From CAVUCH01 sp963697705 (GTDB lineage: Bacteria > Acidobacteriota > Vicinamibacteria > Vicinamibacterales > JAENWD01), in the NCBI GenBank assembly GCA_963697705.1, contig CAVOPA010000008.1:1-64000 (forward strand): a DNA stretch of 64,000 nucleotides, given 5' to 3'. Positions 20,037-29,174 of the stretch are shown here, piece after piece. Under the pieces are notes generated by a model. That model was not told the origin of the DNA, searched no databases, and saw only the letters and a program-made list of their open reading frames with translations. The position numbers and the translations under genes are program-made. The first letter of the stretch is position 1. Every line of letters starts with the position of its first letter.

Positions 20037-21506
20037 TCAGGAGACCCTCGCTTTCACGAACGACGCCGCGGCCCTCGGCGACGGGATGACCACCTCGCGG
20101 GTGGCAACGACAACACCGAGCAGGAAGTAGAACGTCCAATTCAAGGCGACTGATGCAAACTGCGCGCACACGATCCACCCGACGAGTGCCGGCCCCAGCG
20201 CGGTGGCCAGCGTAGCCAAGAGTTCCCACTCGGGATTCGAAGCGGCCGGGTCCCCCCTCCCCGTCCTGGTACTACGACGCACGCCGCGAGTGGCCGGCAC
20301 GAGGGCCCGCCTGACAGTCCTCGCCGCGAGACCCGCGCGGACGATCAGGTAGAAGAACGGAACGAGCCCGAGGACTCCGAGTTCCGCAGCGACCTGCAGC
20401 GTCGCGTTATGGGTGACGCTCCACGCTTCCTTCCGACCGGTGGGGTCGTAATTCACGAACTGCCCGAGTCCCACGCCGAACACAGGATTGGCGACGAACA
20501 CGCGCACGGCTTCGTGCATCAGGTCGATCCGAGCCTGTCGGGAGCCCGTCTCATCCATGTCCTGGTCGAAGATGCTGACCATGCGGTTCCAGAACGAGGG
20601 CGGGGCGATCGGCACTGCCGCCAACACCGTGACCACCGCGGCCACTCCGACGGCGGGCCGGAGGCGGACAGACGCGACCACGAGCGCCACCAGCATCACG
20701 GCGAGACCGAGGAATCCCCCGCGGGACTTCGTGAGCATGATCGTGATCATCATGACGCCGGCGCACAGTGCCGCCACGACACGCCTGGGCGCCGGTCCCG
20801 GCTTGAATACGGCCGCGAGCGCAAACGGCAGGAACACGACCATGTTGAGGGCAATGTCGTTCGGGTTGCCGTATATGCCCCCCACTGCGCCTGTCAGGCG
20901 GTCGCCTCTGACGATATTAATCCCGCGCATGTAGTCGAACACCGACAGGACTGCGACGAACCCGGAGCTCGCGACCATCAAGACGATCAAGCGATCGATC
21001 CGTTCGGCACGGTCCAGCGCGTGGATCATCAGCACGACGATGACGAGCACCTTGAGGTAGATCTCCACGAAATCGTTGAAGGATCCTCCCGGCCAGAACG
21101 AGAAAGGAATGCCAACCAGCATCGCACCGCCGAACGCGAGCAGGCCGCCAATCTCCGGGGTGAACGGTGCCGGGGTCAGGCCCCGTGAGACGCGCGACCT
21201 GATCATCCCTCCCAGCCCGACCAGCGCCGTCACCTCCGCGAGATGCAGCCGCTCCAGCGCCCGGACCTGGTCTTGCGGGCGGAGGAACACGACGACGGTG
21301 AAGGCGACCAGGCCCAACCATGCCCAGTCTCGCCCGGTCGCCCTCGACGACCTGGGTTCGAGACGGGCAGCCGCTCCGTTGTCCAATGCAGCAGGGCGCT
21401 GCGGTGCGGCGCGTCGGGCGCGTGTCGCCGCAGCGGCGGGCGAAGGCCCTGCAGGGCGAGTGCGACATTCGCGCACTCTCGCACTGAATGTGAGGCGCTC
21501 CATCAT
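20037..21506 (-). CDS. O-antigen ligase/polymerase-like membrane protein of the EPS system
   Basis: 489 residues with about ten hydrophobic segments from residue 63 on (LGLVAFTVVVFLRPQDQ, EIGGLLAFGGAMLVGIPFSF, YLKVLVIVVLMIHAL, PFALAAVFKPG, GFLGLAVMLVALVVAS). The large periplasmic loop carries NPVFGVGLGQFVNY and SVTHNATLQVAAELGVLGL, the G-x-G and H-N motifs of the Wzy_C/O-antigen ligase family; the H is the residue linked to transfer chemistry in this family. The FLRPQDQ motif after the first segment is common in putative O-glycosylation ligases of PEP-CTERM loci. It would polymerise or transfer the undecaprenyl-linked glycan on the outer face of the inner membrane. A basic tail of about 50 residues at the N-terminus looks unusual; an internal start cannot be excluded. 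Confidence 0.8.
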   Translation of the reverse strand: MMERLTFSARVRECRTRPAGPSPAAAATRARRAAPQRPAALDNGAAARLEPRSSRATGRDWAWLGLVAFTVVVFLRPQDQVRALERLHLAEVTALVGLGGMIRSRVSRGLTPAPFTPEIGGLLAFGGAMLVGIPFSFWPGGSFNDFVEIYLKVLVIVVLMIHALDRAERIDRLIVLMVASSGFVAVLSVFDYMRGINIVRGDRLTGAVGGIYGNPNDIALNMVVFLPFALAAVFKPGPAPRRVVAALCAGVMMITIMLTKSRGGFLGLAVMLVALVVASVRLRPAVGVAAVVTVLAAVPIAPPSFWNRMVSIFDQDMDETGSRQARIDLMHEAVRVFVANPVFGVGLGQFVNYDPTGRKEAWSVTHNATLQVAAELGVLGLVPFFYLIVRAGLAARTVRRALVPATRGVRRSTRTGRGDPAASNPEWELLATLATALGPALVGWIVCAQFASVALNWTFYFLLGVVVATREVVIPSPRAAASFVKARVS

Positions 21507-21581
21507 GACCGCATCTTCTGAAACACGACACGCTGCACCCTGAACCCGGCCGCCCGGCCGGTCACGAGAGGCGCGCCGGGT

Positions 21582-22700
21582 TCAGACATTGACAGGGTTC
21601 CGTTCGCGTCCCTGAGGCACTGTCACGACCGTGGACGTGCGCGTGCTACGGCGCTCGAGGTATGCGCCGTACGCCGCCAGCGTGTAGAAACCCAGCTGGA
21701 TCACCGTTGCGAGGAGGTACACCGGCGAGGACCACGCGAGGGCCGTGCCGGCCAGGAGGAGAACGATGAGAGCCCAGGGTACGGCGAGGCGCCCGAGCTT
21801 GTGGGACATGTACTGGACCCACACGCGGTTGAGACCAGGGGCGAGCAGTCTCGGCTCCAGCGCCAGGACCTGGTAATTCCCTGCGAGCGTCCGCTTCTTG
21901 CGGCGGGATTCGGCCGCCACGGTGGGCGCGGTGACGTCGAACGCCAGGGCCCGCGGCTCGAACACGACGCGCCAGCCGTCGAGGACAGCCCGCATCGGCG
22001 CGAGGAGATCGTCCAGGATCGTTCCATCCGGAAGCGGCTGCCAACACGTCCGACGCATGGCGTAGATTGCGCCGGTCGTGCCGATCATCGAATCGATCTC
22101 GCTTTCACGTGCGCGGAGCCACTTCTCGTACCGCCAGTACCCGCCGAGGCCTTCGCTCGCGGTGGACGCACTTGCGCCGACCTCGCAGTCGAGCACGAGC
22201 TCGCCGGAGACCGCCCCGACGGTTGCGTCGGCGAAGTTCGCAACGAGTCGCCGCACGGCGTCGGGCGCAAAGCGCTGTCGAGCGTCTGCGAAGACCAGGA
22301 TCTCGTGACGCGCCGCAGCGACGCCCGTGTTCAGCGCTGCAGCCTTGCCGTTCCCGGCCACCTCGATGAGCCGAACGCCCGGAGCCGCCCCCGTGGCGCG
22401 CCGAGGAGCCGCTGACATCTCCGACCGGAGCACTTCCGCCGTCGTGTCAGTCGACCCATCGGAAACGACGATGACCTCCAGCAGCTCGGCGGGGTAGTCG
22501 AGCGCCCGCAGGTTTTCGATTCGCTCGCGCAGCCGCGGCGCCTCGTTGCGGACCGCGAGGACGATCGATACGGGCGGTAGGAGATCGTCGGCGGTCTGCC
22601 GCTCGCGCCGCGCCAGGCGCGCCCACACGGCGAGCACCAGCGGATACCCCACGTAGACGTAGAGAACGAGGCCGAACGACATCCAGAAGGCGGCTTTCAT
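21582..22700 (-). CDS. Membrane-bound glycosyltransferase family 2
   Basis: The ATG at 22700 shares its A with the upstream stop (TGATG). The 372-residue protein has an N-terminal membrane segment (FWMSFGLVLYVYVGYPLVLA), a GT-A core with VSIVLAVRNEAPRLRERIE, VIVVSDGSTDTTAEVL, GKAAALNTGVAAARHEILVF ADA-type metal site, EIDSMIGTTGAIYAMRR and TILDDLLAPMRAVLDGWRV, and two C-terminal membrane segments (WALIVLLLAGTALAWSS, YLLATVIQLGFYTLAAYG). This layout resembles processive or membrane-anchored GT2 enzymes such as the cellulose/hyaluronan synthase branch, but there is no QxxRW motif as in true synthases (RRKKRTLAGNYQ stands there), a variant seen in EPS glycosyltransferases. Acts at the cytoplasmic face. 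Confidence 0.83.
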   Translation of the reverse strand: MKAAFWMSFGLVLYVYVGYPLVLAVWARLARRERQTADDLLPPVSIVLAVRNEAPRLRERIENLRALDYPAELLEVIVVSDGSTDTTAEVLRSEMSAAPRRATGAAPGVRLIEVAGNGKAAALNTGVAAARHEILVFADARQRFAPDAVRRLVANFADATVGAVSGELVLDCEVGASASTASEGLGGYWRYEKWLRARESEIDSMIGTTGAIYAMRRTCWQPLPDGTILDDLLAPMRAVLDGWRVVFEPRALAFDVTAPTVAAESRRKKRTLAGNYQVLALEPRLLAPGLNRVWVQYMSHKLGRLAVPWALIVLLLAGTALAWSSPVYLLATVIQLGFYTLAAYGAYLERRSTRTSTVVTVPQGRERNPVNV

Positions 22701-24079
22701 CAGCTTGCCTGTGCCGCGGTCGGCGCGCCCGCGCCAGCCCCCATGGCCGGCGCGGGCGCGCCGATCCGGAACACGTGGGGCTCTCGGCGCTTCACCGCGT
22801 TGCGCGAGTCGACCACCAGGTCTGCGCGATCCACCACGGCGTCGTAGTCGAAAGCGCTGTGATCCGTCAGAATCACGACGCAGTCGAAGCCGCCCAGCGC
22901 TTCGGGCGTGATCTGAAGGGATGCGAGGTCGACGTCGCCGCCCCATGTGCGCGCGCTCACGTGCGGCACGTACGGGTCGGTGTACGCGACCTGGGCGCCG
23001 CGTCCGCGGAGCACGCCCATGACATCGAGGGCCGGTGACTCCCGGATATCGTCGATGTCACGCTTGTAGGCGACACCCATGATCAGCACCGACGCGCCGT
23101 TCACCGACTTCCGCCGCGTATTCAGCGCCTCGGTGACTTTGTCGGCCACGAAGTGCGGCATCGCGCCGTTCACGTGGCCCGCCAGCTCGATGAAGCGCGC
23201 CTCGAACCCGCTCTCCCGCGCCTTCCACGACAGATAGAACGGGTCAATCGGGATGCAGTGCCCGCCCAGCCCCGGACCGGGGTAGAAGGGCATGAACCCG
23301 AAGGGCTTCGTCTTCGCCGCGTCTACCACTTCCCAGACATCGATGCCGAGCCGGTCGCACATGAGGGCGAGCTCGTTGACCAGCCCGATGTTGACGGCGC
23401 GAAACGTGTTTTCGAGGAGCTTCACCATTTCCGCCACGCGCGTGGAGCTGACGGACACGACACTCTGGATGGCCGTCGCGTACAACGCCGCCGCGAGCTT
23501 CGAGCACGCCGGCGAAGACCCACCGACCACTTTGGGGACGTTGTGCGTCTGGAACGTCGGATTGCCAGGGTCGACGCGCTCCGGCGAGAACGCGAGGAAG
23601 AAGTCGCGGCCCGCCCGCAGTCCACCCCGCTCGAGCGCGGGTCGCAGGACTTCGTCGGTCGTCCCGGGATACGTCGTCGATTCGAGGATCACGAGCATTC
23701 CAGGGTGCAGGTAGGTCGCGATCGCTTCGACGGCAGACACCACGTACGAGAGATCCGGGTCCTTCGTCTTTCGCAAAGGCGTCGGCACGCAGATGTTGAC
23801 CGTGTCGAGTGTCTCTATCACCGCGAAGTCGGTCGTGGCGCTCAGTCGCTTGTCGCGTACGAGCGCCGCCACGTGGTGCCCCGGCACATCGGGTATGTAC
23901 GAATCGCCGCCATTGATAGCGTCGACCTTCCGGTTGTCGATGTCGATGCCGATCGCCTCGAAGCCCGCGCGTCCCAACTCCACGGCGAGCGGCAGGCCGA
24001 CATACCCGAGGCCGACGATTCCCGTGCGGGCACGACGCGAGGTGATTCGATCGAGCAGGTCCGTGTAGCTGGATGTCAT
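22700..24079 (-). CDS. Nucleotide-sugar dehydrogenase (UDP-GlcNAc/ManNAc 6-dehydrogenase type)
   Basis: 459 residues. The N-terminal NAD domain has IVGLGYVGLPLAVELGRAGF; the middle has ILESTTYPGTTDEVL and FSPERVDPGNP; the catalytic Cys lies in GPGLGGHCIPIDPFYLSW; the C-terminal domain has MGVAYKRDIDDIRESPA. The GGHCIPIDPFY form and the length are typical of WbpA/WecC-like enzymes that oxidise C6 of a UDP-N-acetylhexosamine to a uronic acid using two NAD+. A product uronic acid fits the presence of a carboxylate-amidating enzyme and a heparinase-family protein in the window. It is translationally coupled to the next GT2 gene. WbpA, WecC and plain Ugd cannot be separated with certainty. Confidence 0.88.
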   Translation of the reverse strand: MTSSYTDLLDRITSRRARTGIVGLGYVGLPLAVELGRAGFEAIGIDIDNRKVDAINGGDSYIPDVPGHHVAALVRDKRLSATTDFAVIETLDTVNICVPTPLRKTKDPDLSYVVSAVEAIATYLHPGMLVILESTTYPGTTDEVLRPALERGGLRAGRDFFLAFSPERVDPGNPTFQTHNVPKVVGGSSPACSKLAAALYATAIQSVVSVSSTRVAEMVKLLENTFRAVNIGLVNELALMCDRLGIDVWEVVDAAKTKPFGFMPFYPGPGLGGHCIPIDPFYLSWKARESGFEARFIELAGHVNGAMPHFVADKVTEALNTRRKSVNGASVLIMGVAYKRDIDDIRESPALDVMGVLRGRGAQVAYTDPYVPHVSARTWGGDVDLASLQITPEALGGFDCVVILTDHSAFDYDAVVDRADLVVDSRNAVKRREPHVFRIGAPAPAMGAGAGAPTAAQAS

Positions 24080-24101
24080 GAAGTTCCTGTGAGCGCGTGA
24101 T

Positions 24102-25412
24102 TCACGATCGTTCCTCGAGCGTCGCCTCGTCGCCGACCAGTGCCCGACGCACGCGCTGCCAGAGTCCGTCCCGCCGCGTCAGCGCGGGCGGCGTGAAGGG
24201 AGCGGCCGCGAGCACACGCTGGCTCGGCCCCATTGGCGTCCAGCGGTCCGCAGCGGAAGGGGAGGGCCCGGCCGGCGCTGGAACGCAACGGGGGGCCAGC
24301 GAGCGGCGTCAGTCGCGGCAGACGGCGGAGTCATCTCCGCCCGGGTGTCCTGCAGCAGCCGCGCCTGTTCGGCCAGCACGCGCCGCTGCTCCGCTAATTC
24401 CTCCTCGCGCCGCTGGAGGTGGGCCTCCCGCGCCCGTAATGCGGCCTCACGTGCGGCGTCCACGGCGCCCTCAGCCTGCCGATCGGCCTGCGTGGCCGTC
24501 GGTACCGCATCGGCCCGCACGTGCGGGACGGTTGCGGGGATCAGCGGCACGATTCCGGGAGAGACCGGCACAGGGCGCGGCACCGTCTCCGAGAACGGCG
24601 GCAACACGCCTGTCGCTTCGAGCTCCGCCAGGGCTTCGTCGGCCAAGCCCAGGTCAATCGTCCGCCGATCCGCGCCGTATCCGAAGAGCAGGATGGCATC
24701 GCAGATCACGTTGATCAGACGCGGCACGCCACCGCTCCGCTGGTGCACCACTGCGCTCACGTCCGTGGGGAACTCCAGCGGCGCTCCGATAGCGGCGCGC
24801 GCGAGGCGGTGGTTGATATATGCGGCCGTGTCGCCGGGATCGAGAGGCCCAAGGTGATAACTGACGGTCACCCGCTGCCGCAGCTGCTCCAGCTCCGGCT
24901 GGCCCAGCTTCTCACGCAGGTCCGGCTGTCCGACCAGGACGATCTGAACCAGCTTCGACTTCTCCGTCTCGAAGTTCGAGAGCATCCGCACCTCTTCCAG
25001 GGCGGGAAGGGTGAGGTTCTGTGCTTCGTCGATCACCAGCAGCACGAGCCGCCCGGCCGCGCGCTCGCCCACGAGGAAATCACCCAGCTGGCGCAGCATG
25101 CCGGGTTTGCGCGGCTTCCGGTTCGAGGCCGAAGTCGATGAGAATCGATTCGAGGAGCTCGTTCGGCTCCAGCATCGTGTTCACGAGCCGTGCGACGGTC
25201 GTCTCGCGATCCAGACCGCGCAGCAGCGTCTGCAGGAGGGTGGTCTTGCCCGATCCGATCTCGCCCGTGATCACGACGAACCCGGCCTGACCCTCGATGC
25301 CGAGGCGCAGGTAGCTGAGGGCCTCCCGGTGTACGCGGCTCGGGTACAGGTAATCAGGGTCGGGGCTGAGCGCAAACGGACGCTCGCGCAGCTGGTAGAA
25401 GCGTTCGTACAT
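24102..25412 (-). CDS. XrtA/PEP-CTERM-associated secretion ATPase with extended C-terminus (frameshifted)
   Basis: The start at 25412 reads MYERFYQLRERPFALSPDPD, the opening of ExeA-like AAA ATPases in PEP-CTERM loci. Walker A is GEIGSGKTTLLQTLL. After a break near 25090 Walker B appears as LVLLVIDEAQNL, followed by LVQIVLVGQPDLREKL, LRQRVTVSYHLGPLD and SGGVPRLINVICD. Usual members stop near 270-350 residues; this one goes on with a Pro-rich linker and a strong coiled coil (repeats of REA, EEL, EQRRVLAEQARLLQ). A further break near 24250 restores a conserved-looking tail (TRRDGLWQRVRRALVGDE) ending at 24102. It lies in the EPS operon between the LicC-like gene (3-bp gap) and the dehydrogenase. 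It is thought to power or regulate polymer export; the exact role is unknown. Confidence 0.82.
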
Positions 25413-25415
25413 CGC

Positions 25416-26201
25416 TTACCGGCCTCCCGCACCGGCTACCGCGCGGAGGCGCGGAAGGCCGTCGCTGCCCGCGCCGGCAACGTTCTCGATCTGCGGAAGG
25501 ATGTCGCGCAGCGCGCGTTGATAGTCCTCCGGGAAATCGATTTCCGTCCACGGGTATCCCCGTGTCCCAATCGCGTAGAGAGGCCGCTCGGCGGCAAAAG
25601 CGGCAAACGCCCGCGGCGCCCAGTCTCGTCGCCCGCCGCCGCCGACGATGGCTTCGAGCTTCTCGACGAGCACCGGCGCGGCGTCCGCGTCGAACCGGAG
25701 CATTCCGACGTTCTCGCCGTCTGCCTCCGCCGGATCCATCGCCTTGCTCATGTCCACGACACGGCCACCCCGCACCTTCACTTTCATTTCCTCGTCGTTG
25801 AACGGCGGGTCCTCAGGCTGGCGGTACGCGAGCATCAGCGCGGCGTCGTGCCGAGCCGTCAGGAGGTCATGGAGGAGCTGGGGGTGGAACAGCACGTCAC
25901 AGTTGAGCACCACGCACCCGTCTGACAGCAGCGTACGTGCCATCCAGAGCGAGTACAGACTGTTGGTCGTCGCAAACTCGGTGTTCTCGACGTAGATGAG
26001 TCCGGGGCCGCAGTGCTCGCGAACTGCGGCCGCCTCGCAGCCGATAACGGCGGCGATGTCGCGAATGCCGGCGTCGCACAATGCGCGGATTTGCCTCTGG
26101 ATCAGCGACGTGTGCCCGACGCGCAGAAGCGCCTTGGACCCGTTGTGCAGTTCCCCGTTCAGGCGTGAGCCGCGTCCGGCAGCGAGAATGATCGCACGCA
26201 T
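25416..26201 (-). CDS. LicC-like nucleotidyltransferase (phosphocholine cytidylyltransferase family)
   Basis: 261 residues starting MRAIILAAGRGSRLNGELHN, the G-x-G-x-R nucleotide loop of sugar/choline nucleotidyltransferases. YVENTEFATTNSLYSLWMAR is the NTNSLYSLW-type signature of the LicC branch, VVLNCDVLFHPQLL has the metal-binding Asp, MKVKVRGGRVVDMSKAMDP follows, and WTEIDFPEDYQRAL is the C-terminal Asp motif. LicC makes CDP-choline from CTP and phosphocholine; relatives activate other phospho-compounds. Here it is likely to make a CDP- or NDP-activated substituent for the EPS, with the CDP-glycerol transferase-like gene of the same operon as possible user. No choline kinase or LicD is seen, so the substrate may not be phosphocholine. 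Confidence 0.8.
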   Translation of the reverse strand: MRAIILAAGRGSRLNGELHNGSKALLRVGHTSLIQRQIRALCDAGIRDIAAVIGCEAAAVREHCGPGLIYVENTEFATTNSLYSLWMARTLLSDGCVVLNCDVLFHPQLLHDLLTARHDAALMLAYRQPEDPPFNDEEMKVKVRGGRVVDMSKAMDPAEADGENVGMLRFDADAAPVLVEKLEAIVGGGGRRDWAPRAFAAFAAERPLYAIGTRGYPWTEIDFPEDYQRALRDILPQIENVAGAGSDGLPRLRAVAGAGGR

Positions 26202-26220
26202 GACGTACTTCGTCTCCTGA

Positions 26221-27795
26221 CTAGGCCGCGGCCGGCGCCCGCCAGCCGCGACCGGCGAGTTGCCCCAGTTTGGCCCAGTACACGACGCGTTCCCGGGGTG
26301 AGATGGCCACCGCGATGAAGAGCGCCTCGTACACCAATCCCGCTACCACCAACAGGGCCGCCAGCCCGGGAAGCGTCGGGCCGGCAAACGGCCGGCCGAC
26401 CCAGATGACGGCTGCCAACCCTGCCGCGGGCCAGGCGGCGGGCCAGACCGCGTGCCACCACATCGTCCAAACCGACACCCCGACCCGCGCACAGGCGCGC
26501 GGGATCACAACGAAAGCGGCGGCTATCGTCAGCGGCACGAGGGTGCCGAGGGCGACACCGCTCAGGCCCAGCGGCTTGACCAATGCGATGCTCAACAGGA
26601 GATTCGTCACAGCGGCGATCGAGTTGGTGATCGCCAGCAGCCGATGCTGCCCAGCCCCCCTGAGGATCGCGCTACAGCTGCTCGTCGTGACGCCCAGCAA
26701 CACCCTCGCGAGCAAGAAACGCATGACGATCACGCTGCCGTCGAAGTGGGGACCCATCCAGGCGGCGACGATCGGTCCAGCCAGGATCCACATGCCGGTG
26801 CAGATGGGGACTCCGAGAGCGAGCGACAGCGACGTACCGTGGAGCAGAATCGCGCGAAGACGGTCCTGCCGGTTCGCCGCGTCACTGTCGACGATGATCG
26901 GGAACAGCGACGTGCTCAGTTGGCCTGTGATCTGCGCGCACAGCTGAGCGACCTTCTGTCCCACCGTCCAGGTGGTGACTGCAGACGTGCTCATCATGGC
27001 GCCGATGACGAGCGTGTCCGTCGAGAAGTTCAGCTTAGCCGACCAGTCGAGCACCAGGATGTAGACACTGAACCCTGTGACTTCTCGCAGGCGCTGCCGA
27101 CGGAACAACGTGGTGCGGACCTGCAGCCCCGGATACACCAGATACCCCGTCAGGACGAACCCCCCGAGCGCGAGCACGCGAACCGCCGTGGTGGATATCA
27201 CCAGCGTCACGAGATCGGCGCCGCCGGTGAGCACTGAGTAGGTGACGAGCGCGACCGATATAGATGAACAGATGCTGATCACGTTGTTGAGGTAGTAGCG
27301 CTGGAAGCCAACCACCACCGCTCCGAAGATGCTCGCGGCGAAGCGGATCGCGATGAACGTGCCAATGACCATCAAGAGAGCTTGTGCGGTCGCAACCTGG
27401 TCCGGAGTCACCCTGAAGAACCGACCGAACTGCCACGCGATCCCGGCGGTGACCACCAACGTGATCACACCCACGCCCGTGAAGACCACGAACATCGTGC
27501 TCAGAATTTCGTTCAACGCCTGCCGGTCACGCCATGCCCGATACTGCGCGATGAACTTGACGAGGGCGCCACCGTACCCGAGGTCCAGCACCGAGAAGTA
27601 GAACGTGATGGAAGTTGTCAGGGCCCACAGGCCATACGCCGCCTTACCCAGATGCGCCACGTTGAAGGGCATCATCACCAGCCCAATGACACCGTCGACC
27701 GCGATGGCGAGATACCTGGTGCTGATGTTCCGTGCCATGAGCGCGAGCACTCGATCAGCCCGCCCCCAGATACGTGTCTCGTCGGGTGTGCTCAC
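26221..27795 (-). CDS. Polysaccharide flippase (MATE/MOP superfamily, Wzx-like)
   Basis: The start is a GTG at 27795 that overlaps the upstream stop (GTGA); this is preferred over far upstream Met codons in antisense-like sequence. The 524-residue protein has about 12-14 membrane segments, e.g. YLAIAVDGVIGLVMMPFNVA, LWALTTSITFYFSVLDLG, GVITLVVTAGIAWQFG, LVTLVISTTAVRVLALGGF and TLVPLTIAAAFVVIP. The N-terminal region with Y-GGALVKFIAQY resembles the polysaccharide biosynthesis export family. It would move the undecaprenyl-linked repeat unit to the periplasmic face before polymerisation. It sits between the initiating transferase and the LicC-like gene in the operon. Confidence 0.83.
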   Translation of the reverse strand: MSTPDETRIWGRADRVLALMARNISTRYLAIAVDGVIGLVMMPFNVAHLGKAAYGLWALTTSITFYFSVLDLGYGGALVKFIAQYRAWRDRQALNEILSTMFVVFTGVGVITLVVTAGIAWQFGRFFRVTPDQVATAQALLMVIGTFIAIRFAASIFGAVVVGFQRYYLNNVISICSSISVALVTYSVLTGGADLVTLVISTTAVRVLALGGFVLTGYLVYPGLQVRTTLFRRQRLREVTGFSVYILVLDWSAKLNFSTDTLVIGAMMSTSAVTTWTVGQKVAQLCAQITGQLSTSLFPIIVDSDAANRQDRLRAILLHGTSLSLALGVPICTGMWILAGPIVAAWMGPHFDGSVIVMRFLLARVLLGVTTSSCSAILRGAGQHRLLAITNSIAAVTNLLLSIALVKPLGLSGVALGTLVPLTIAAAFVVIPRACARVGVSVWTMWWHAVWPAAWPAAGLAAVIWVGRPFAGPTLPGLAALLVVAGLVYEALFIAVAISPRERVVYWAKLGQLAGRGWRAPAAA

Positions 27796-29165
27796 TGGGC
27801 GCCCTTCCTCGACAGGATGACCTTGATGGTGTCGAAGACAATCGTCAGGTCGAAGATGATCGACATGTGCTTGATGTAATAGAGGTCGTACCGCAGCTTC
27901 TCGCGTGCGTCCTCGATTGAGGCGCCGTAATGATATTTGACCTGTGCCCACCCGGTGGCGCCCGGCTTCACTGCGTGGCGCTGGTGATAGAACGGGATCG
28001 CCTCCGTCAGCTGCTCGACGAAAAACGGCCGTTCCGGACGGGGCCCGACGAAGCTCATGTCGCCGCGCAGAACGTTCCAGAGCTGCGGCATCTCATCGAG
28101 ACGCGTGAGGCGGATGAATCGGCCGACCCGTGTGACGCGATCGTCCTGGTCCCGGGCCCAGATGGGGGTGCCGCGCTCGGCATCGATGCGCATCGAGCGG
28201 AACTTGTAGAGGGTGAACCTGCGCCCGTGCTCACCGACACGCTCTTGTGCGTACAGGATCGGCCCAACTGAATCCACGCGCACTGCGAGGGCCGTAAGCA
28301 CCATCAGCGGAGCGGCGAATGCCAGCCCCACCAGCGCCAGCGCAACGTCGATCGCGCGCTTGAGCGCGCGCGTGACTCTCCTTGCCCGGAAACCATCTGA
28401 AAAAATCAGCCAGCTCGGCTTGAGCTCGTCGAGCATGATCTTGCCGGTGAGCCGCTCGTACGTCGTTTGGGGCTCCTCGATGCGAACGCCCTGCAGCTTT
28501 GCTTCCAGCAGTTCCTCTATCGGCAGCCTGCCCCGCCGATCCGCCAGGCCGACGATGATGCGGTTGACGCGGTGGTCCCTCACGAGCCGCATGATGTCGG
28601 CGTGTGTGCCGATCACCTTGGGATTCACGATGCTCGTACCGATTCGACTGGGGTCTTCGTCGGTGAACCCGACGATCGTGTACGCATAGTCGTGCTGGTC
28701 GAGCACTTCTCGCGCAACGATCCGCGCGGTCGCGCTGGTGCCGACGATGAGCACGTGCTCCTGCAGGCGCCGCGCGCCGCCCACCTGCAGGAAGAGCAAT
28801 CGCCAGACAGTGACCGCCACGACGAAGACGAACACCGACGACGCGAGCACGCCGTTGCCGATGATGAGGCGGGGAAATGCGACGTACAGCGCCGCAAGCA
28901 CGAGTGACGCCGAGCCGCTCGCCTGCAGCAGGCGGACGAGCAGCTCGCGCGGCGAGTTTACGAGGGTCAGATCGTACAAATCGTGGTAGTAGAACGACAG
29001 CTGGCAGAGCACGGTGATGAGGAACACCTTCCAGATGACGCCATCGGACGCAGTCACGCCGCCGTGCAGGTGCATCGCGTACACGATCGAACATGCGATA
29101 AGCACCAGCTCGAACGCGAAGACCGTCAGGCCGCGCGGTGAGATGTAGCGGTTGAACACCCGCAT
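27792..29165 (-). CDS. Undecaprenyl-phosphate sugar phosphotransferase, PEP-CTERM type
   Basis: 457 residues. The first 130 form four to five membrane helices (LTVFAFELVLIACSIVYAMH, SASLVLAALYVAFPRL, GVLASSVFVFVVAVTVW). A CoA-binding-like Rossmann domain follows (HVLIVGTSATARIVAREVLD, YTIVGFTDEDP, RIIVGLADRRGRLPIEELLE). The C-terminal bacterial sugar transferase domain has RRVTRALKRAIDVALALVGL, ILYAQERVGEHGRRFTLYKF, RVGRFIRLTRLDEMPQLWNV, GDMSFVGPRPERPFFVEQL and the end GATGWAQVKYHYGAS. It transfers a sugar-1-phosphate from a UDP donor to undecaprenyl phosphate, starting the EPS unit at the inner membrane. Glucose or galactose would be usual donors; not determined here. Confidence 0.9.
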   Translation of the reverse strand: MRVFNRYISPRGLTVFAFELVLIACSIVYAMHLHGGVTASDGVIWKVFLITVLCQLSFYYHDLYDLTLVNSPRELLVRLLQASGSASLVLAALYVAFPRLIIGNGVLASSVFVFVVAVTVWRLLFLQVGGARRLQEHVLIVGTSATARIVAREVLDQHDYAYTIVGFTDEDPSRIGTSIVNPKVIGTHADIMRLVRDHRVNRIIVGLADRRGRLPIEELLEAKLQGVRIEEPQTTYERLTGKIMLDELKPSWLIFSDGFRARRVTRALKRAIDVALALVGLAFAAPLMVLTALAVRVDSVGPILYAQERVGEHGRRFTLYKFRSMRIDAERGTPIWARDQDDRVTRVGRFIRLTRLDEMPQLWNVLRGDMSFVGPRPERPFFVEQLTEAIPFYHQRHAVKPGATGWAQVKYHYGASIEDAREKLRYDLYYIKHMSIIFDLTIVFDTIKVILSRKGAQ

Positions 29166-29174
29166 CCGTGATTC

